Shown here one piece after another: positions 61,893 to 64,000 of a stretch of DNA of 64,000 nt. The stretch comes from JAKFYM01 sp964416595. Its GTDB lineage: Bacteria; Bdellovibrionota; UBA1018; CAIPTA01. Made by a program: the position numbers and the translations under genes. The first letter of the stretch is position 1. Each line of letters opens with the position of its first letter. The stretch covers positions 12,513-76,512 of the forward strand of contig CAYQES010000010.1 in NCBI GenBank assembly GCA_964416595.1. The letters run 5' to 3'. A model generated the notes under the pieces. That model ran no database searches. It was not told the DNA's origin and saw nothing but the letters and a program-made list of their open reading frames with translations.

Positions 61893-62723
61893 TCAGCGCT
61901 GCAAAAAATTTAAGGCCCTCTCTTTTATAAGCGACCAGGCCTCCGGTCCGGCTGATCCTTGGTCGATGAATAAATGGTTGCCACCCTGGGGCAAACTTTT
62001 TTCCGTGGAAACGATTTCCAGGAGCCAATTGTTCTTATCCGCCACGACAGTTTGCAAACCATCGTAATTTACGAGCTCGTCTTTAGTGCTCGCGAACATT
62101 AAAATCGGCGTTGAGTCTCCCCGCCCCGCCCCTCCACGCCAACGGCGATGAAATTCTTCCAAGGCCACGATCGCGGAAGCGCCACTAATCTCATTTGCCC
62201 GATAACCAGGTGGCACCCGGCTAGCATAGGTATAAGAAGGAAATTGTTGGGCAGCCCACGCAACCATGGGGTACCAAAATTTTAAAGAGAGCGCGGGAGC
62301 AAAATAAATCCGTTTCGCAAACGGCAGTTCCTTTGCTTGTACTTGAAACACGAGGGCTGAAAAAGAATAGGCCACAAGATAGAGAGGCCTTTTTAAATTT
62401 TTAGCTCTACGTTGGGCAATGGCATGGAACCGCTTAGCGTCCGCCTCCCATTGATCAGCCGATATATCTAAATATTCTTTGTTTTTATCACAATGGCCTT
62501 TAAAGGCTGGGCGAAAAACCTCAAACCCCGATTGGGCCAAGAGCTGCGCGAGCTCATCCATACGCGAAGGTTTTAAATTCATGCCGTGAGTTAGAAGCAC
62601 CACGCCACGGGGGTGGCTAGTGGCGGTGAACCAGGAGTCGCAGGGCCCCAGGGCGGGCGGATTTGACGCGGCATATAAGTTTGGTCCGCCACTAAAAATC
62701 AGTGTAATCCATATAAAAAACAA
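61893..62723 (-). CDS. Exported alpha/beta hydrolase with an atypical nucleophile elbow
   Basis: 276 residues with an N-terminal signal-like segment (FFIWITLIFSGGPNLYA). LLTHGMNLKPSRMDELAQLL carries the oxyanion HG motif. The nucleophile elbow reads AYSFSA rather than GxSxG, with serine kept. Asp in STKDELV and His in GGNHLFID complete the triad. TTG 62723 follows AAGGAGG. It may act on lipids or peptidoglycan. Confidence 0.7.
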   Translation of the reverse strand: MFFIWITLIFSGGPNLYAASNPPALGPCDSWFTATSHPRGVVLLTHGMNLKPSRMDELAQLLAQSGFEVFRPAFKGHCDKNKEYLDISADQWEADAKRFHAIAQRRAKNLKRPLYLVAYSFSALVFQVQAKELPFAKRIYFAPALSLKFWYPMVAWAAQQFPSYTYASRVPPGYRANEISGASAIVALEEFHRRWRGGAGRGDSTPILMFASTKDELVNYDGLQTVVADKNNWLLEIVSTEKSLPQGGNHLFIDQGSAGPEAWSLIKERALNFLQR

Positions 62724-62794
62724 ATAGTTATCCTCCTTGCCACTATTTTCTTCCCGATGGTACCATAAACATAGGAGCTAGACGCTTCTAGAAA

Positions 62795-62955
62795 GGGGGT
62801 GGTCACCGACATGAGTAGTACTAGTGCGAAGGTGAAGGTGGCCCTCCTCTCGAAGGTGGAATTGTAATCCTTCCGAGAGGAACGGTCATCAGACATTCTT
62901 CTGGCCGCATGATCAGTGTGGTAACCACCCCCTGAGGCATGCGGCCTCTTTGTTT
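62795..62955 (+). ncRNA. Structured RNA candidate with alternative pairings
   Basis: GGGGGTGGTCACC (62795-62807) can pair with GGTAACCACCCCC (62920-62932), 12 of 13 positions. Inside, CCTCTCGAAGG (62846-62856) pairs with CCTTCCGAGAGG (62869-62880). A competing stem joins GGCCGCATG (62903-62911) with CATGCGGCC (62938-62946), followed by TCTTTGTTT. The second stem would trap one arm of the first in its loop, as in attenuators. It ends just before the ribosome site of the SDR gene. No known RNA family is matched by eye. Confidence 0.55.
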
Positions 62956-62976
62956 CCTCACCCCAAAGGAATGAAA

Positions 62977-63915
62977 ATGCTACGAACGATCCTTTTCTGG
63001 TTCAAACGCAGACAACCACAAAATTATCGGCCCGTTATCTTGGTCACCGGCTGCGCTTCAGGCATCGGACTAGCAATGGCGCGCCTCCTCTGCCAACACA
63101 AAGAATACCGCGTTGTGCTTACAGCCCGCGAAGGCAAATCCCTAGACTTCCTGCGAAAAGAATTTGTGGAATCTAGCACTTGTTGGCTGCGCCCACTGGA
63201 CGTGACCAGTGAATCTTCGCGAATGACGCTAGTGCAAGAAATCGACGAACGCTGGGGTGGCGTGAATATTTTGGTGAACAATGCGGGCATCAGCTACCGC
63301 GCCGTAGTGGAACATATGACCGAGGCCGACGAACATAAACAAATGGCCACCAATTATCTGGGACCCATGGGCCTGATTCGGGCCGCCCTCCCTAAAATGC
63401 GGGAGCGGGGCCGCGGGAAAATCATCAACGTTTCGTCAGTGAGTGGAATGCTCGCAATGCCAACCATGGCGAGCTACAGCGCTTCGAAATACGCTCTGGA
63501 AGGCGCATCGGAAGCCCTCTGGTATGAAATGAAACCGCTCGGCATCAACGTGGTTTTGATCCAACCGGGCTTCGTGCATTCAAGCTCCTTCCAGCATGTG
63601 TATTTTACAGAAAAATCTCAGCCGAATATTTGCGTGGATGGTGCCTACTGCGACTACTATCATCATATGGGACCCTTCGTGGAAAAGATGATGGGCCTCT
63701 CCCGCACTTCCCCAGAAAAGATTGCACGGTTAATTTTGCAAGTAATCCAAACGGAAAATCCGCCCTTGTGGGTTCCGGCTACGCCTGATGCATATTTGTT
63801 TTTTTATATTCGTAGGTTTTTACCACGACGCTGGCTGTTGCCGTTCTTGTTCTTTTGTTTGCCGAAGGCGAAGCATTGGGCGAAGGCTTATACAAAAAGA
63901 AGGAGTAGTGCCTGA
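62977..63915 (+). CDS. Short-chain dehydrogenase/reductase
   Basis: 312 residues from ATG 62977; ATG 62971 is also possible but touches the AAGGA ribosome site. TGCASGIGLAMA binds NAD(P), NNAGIS follows, and the catalytic S and YSASK (Y-x3-K) are present. The C-terminus holds a hydrophobic basic segment (YIRRFLPRRWLLPFLFFCL), suggesting membrane association like DhrS7 or lipid-acting SDRs. It lies directly behind the structured RNA segment. Confidence 0.85.
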   Translation: MLRTILFWFKRRQPQNYRPVILVTGCASGIGLAMARLLCQHKEYRVVLTAREGKSLDFLRKEFVESSTCWLRPLDVTSESSRMTLVQEIDERWGGVNILVNNAGISYRAVVEHMTEADEHKQMATNYLGPMGLIRAALPKMRERGRGKIINVSSVSGMLAMPTMASYSASKYALEGASEALWYEMKPLGINVVLIQPGFVHSSSFQHVYFTEKSQPNICVDGAYCDYYHHMGPFVEKMMGLSRTSPEKIARLILQVIQTENPPLWVPATPDAYLFFYIRRFLPRRWLLPFLFFCLPKAKHWAKAYTKRRSSA

Positions 63916-64000
63916 TTGTGCGAGAGTAACGGTGCAAAGGAAAACTTAAAGTTAAGAAGATGAAGTTAAAAAAATCATTAAGCTTTAAGTCTCATTAGTA

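Noticed and set aside
62795..62955. c-di-GMP-I (GEMM), cobalamin or TPP riboswitch
   Set aside because: The conserved core sequences of these classes are not present; only the general terminator-competition layout is seen.
1..64000. Prophage, integrated element or defence island
   Set aside because: No integrase, transposase, phage structural gene, restriction system or attachment-site tRNA is seen in the window.

Overview
The window reads as chromosomal DNA of a Gram-negative bacterium with very dense coding, about 66 protein genes in 64 kb, many overlapping by 1 to 30 bp. I see no rRNA, no tRNA, no insertion sequence, no prophage and no CRISPR array. The gene content is a GreB-type factor, an RND/MMPL exporter, an OlsB-type acyltransferase, ElbB, many Sec-exported hypotheticals, exported peptidases and a host-attachment-family protein. 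That content fits a member of the Bdellovibrionota or a related former deltaproteobacterial lineage best. The lineage call is an inference and no marker in the window proves it.

Layout. 1-3349: end of an App1-type phosphatase, an RMD1/DUF155 membrane protein, a GreB-like factor and a ThrE-type exporter, all on +. 3346-9400: a HI0933 flavoprotein on -, a small Cys-rich exported protein on +, and a complete four-gene nucleoside ABC importer on - (BMP binding protein, double ATPase, two permeases). 9576-16225: an MMPL exporter, a 2OG-Fe(II) oxygenase fused to a TonB/AgmX-like domain, YjbQ, a SIMPL protein and an exported protein with two haem motifs. 16226-16740 is a small lower-GC patch. 16848-22962: membrane proteins, a DEAD-box helicase, purT, an MnmC-like methyltransferase coupled to an S4-like protein, and a COG2509 flavoprotein. 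22943-31013: a thioredoxin-like/IspZ pair, a CBS plus host-attachment pair, an HD-GYP-like protein, a CheY-like regulator, and a methyltransferase plus radical SAM pair. 31141-35371: exported metallopeptidase-like, SGNH and beta-lactamase-like proteins.

Two regions stand out. At 35584-40355 lies a compact operon of three exported proteins: an L,D-transpeptidase-like enzyme, an unknown protein, and an exported ATP-grasp domain of the PEP synthase/PPDK type that lacks its partner domains. At 49303-40352 on - lies a seven-gene run: methylmalonate/malonate-semialdehyde dehydrogenase, URC1-like GTP cyclohydrolase II homologue, URC4 (DUF1688), uracil phosphoribosyltransferase, uridine kinase, an ABC-F ATPase and a GT-C membrane protein. 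This looks like a bacterial version of the yeast URC uracil-degradation pathway in which malonate semialdehyde would go to acetyl-CoA. A 24-bp palindrome sits just before it. With the nucleoside importer at 5-9 kb, the window suggests an organism that feeds on nucleosides and nucleobases.

49353-63915 carries an RDD protein, an orphan DUF4118 histidine kinase, an Lgt-like enzyme, BioY, a membrane-anchored metzincin-like protease, ElbB, a glycine-rich RRM protein with a structured leader, a papain-like exported protease, and several metabolic enzymes. A strongly structured non-coding segment at about 62795-62955, with two competing pairings and a terminator-like end, precedes the last SDR gene. 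Several genes have a -10-like box 6 to 7 nt before the start codon, which suggests leaderless transcripts.
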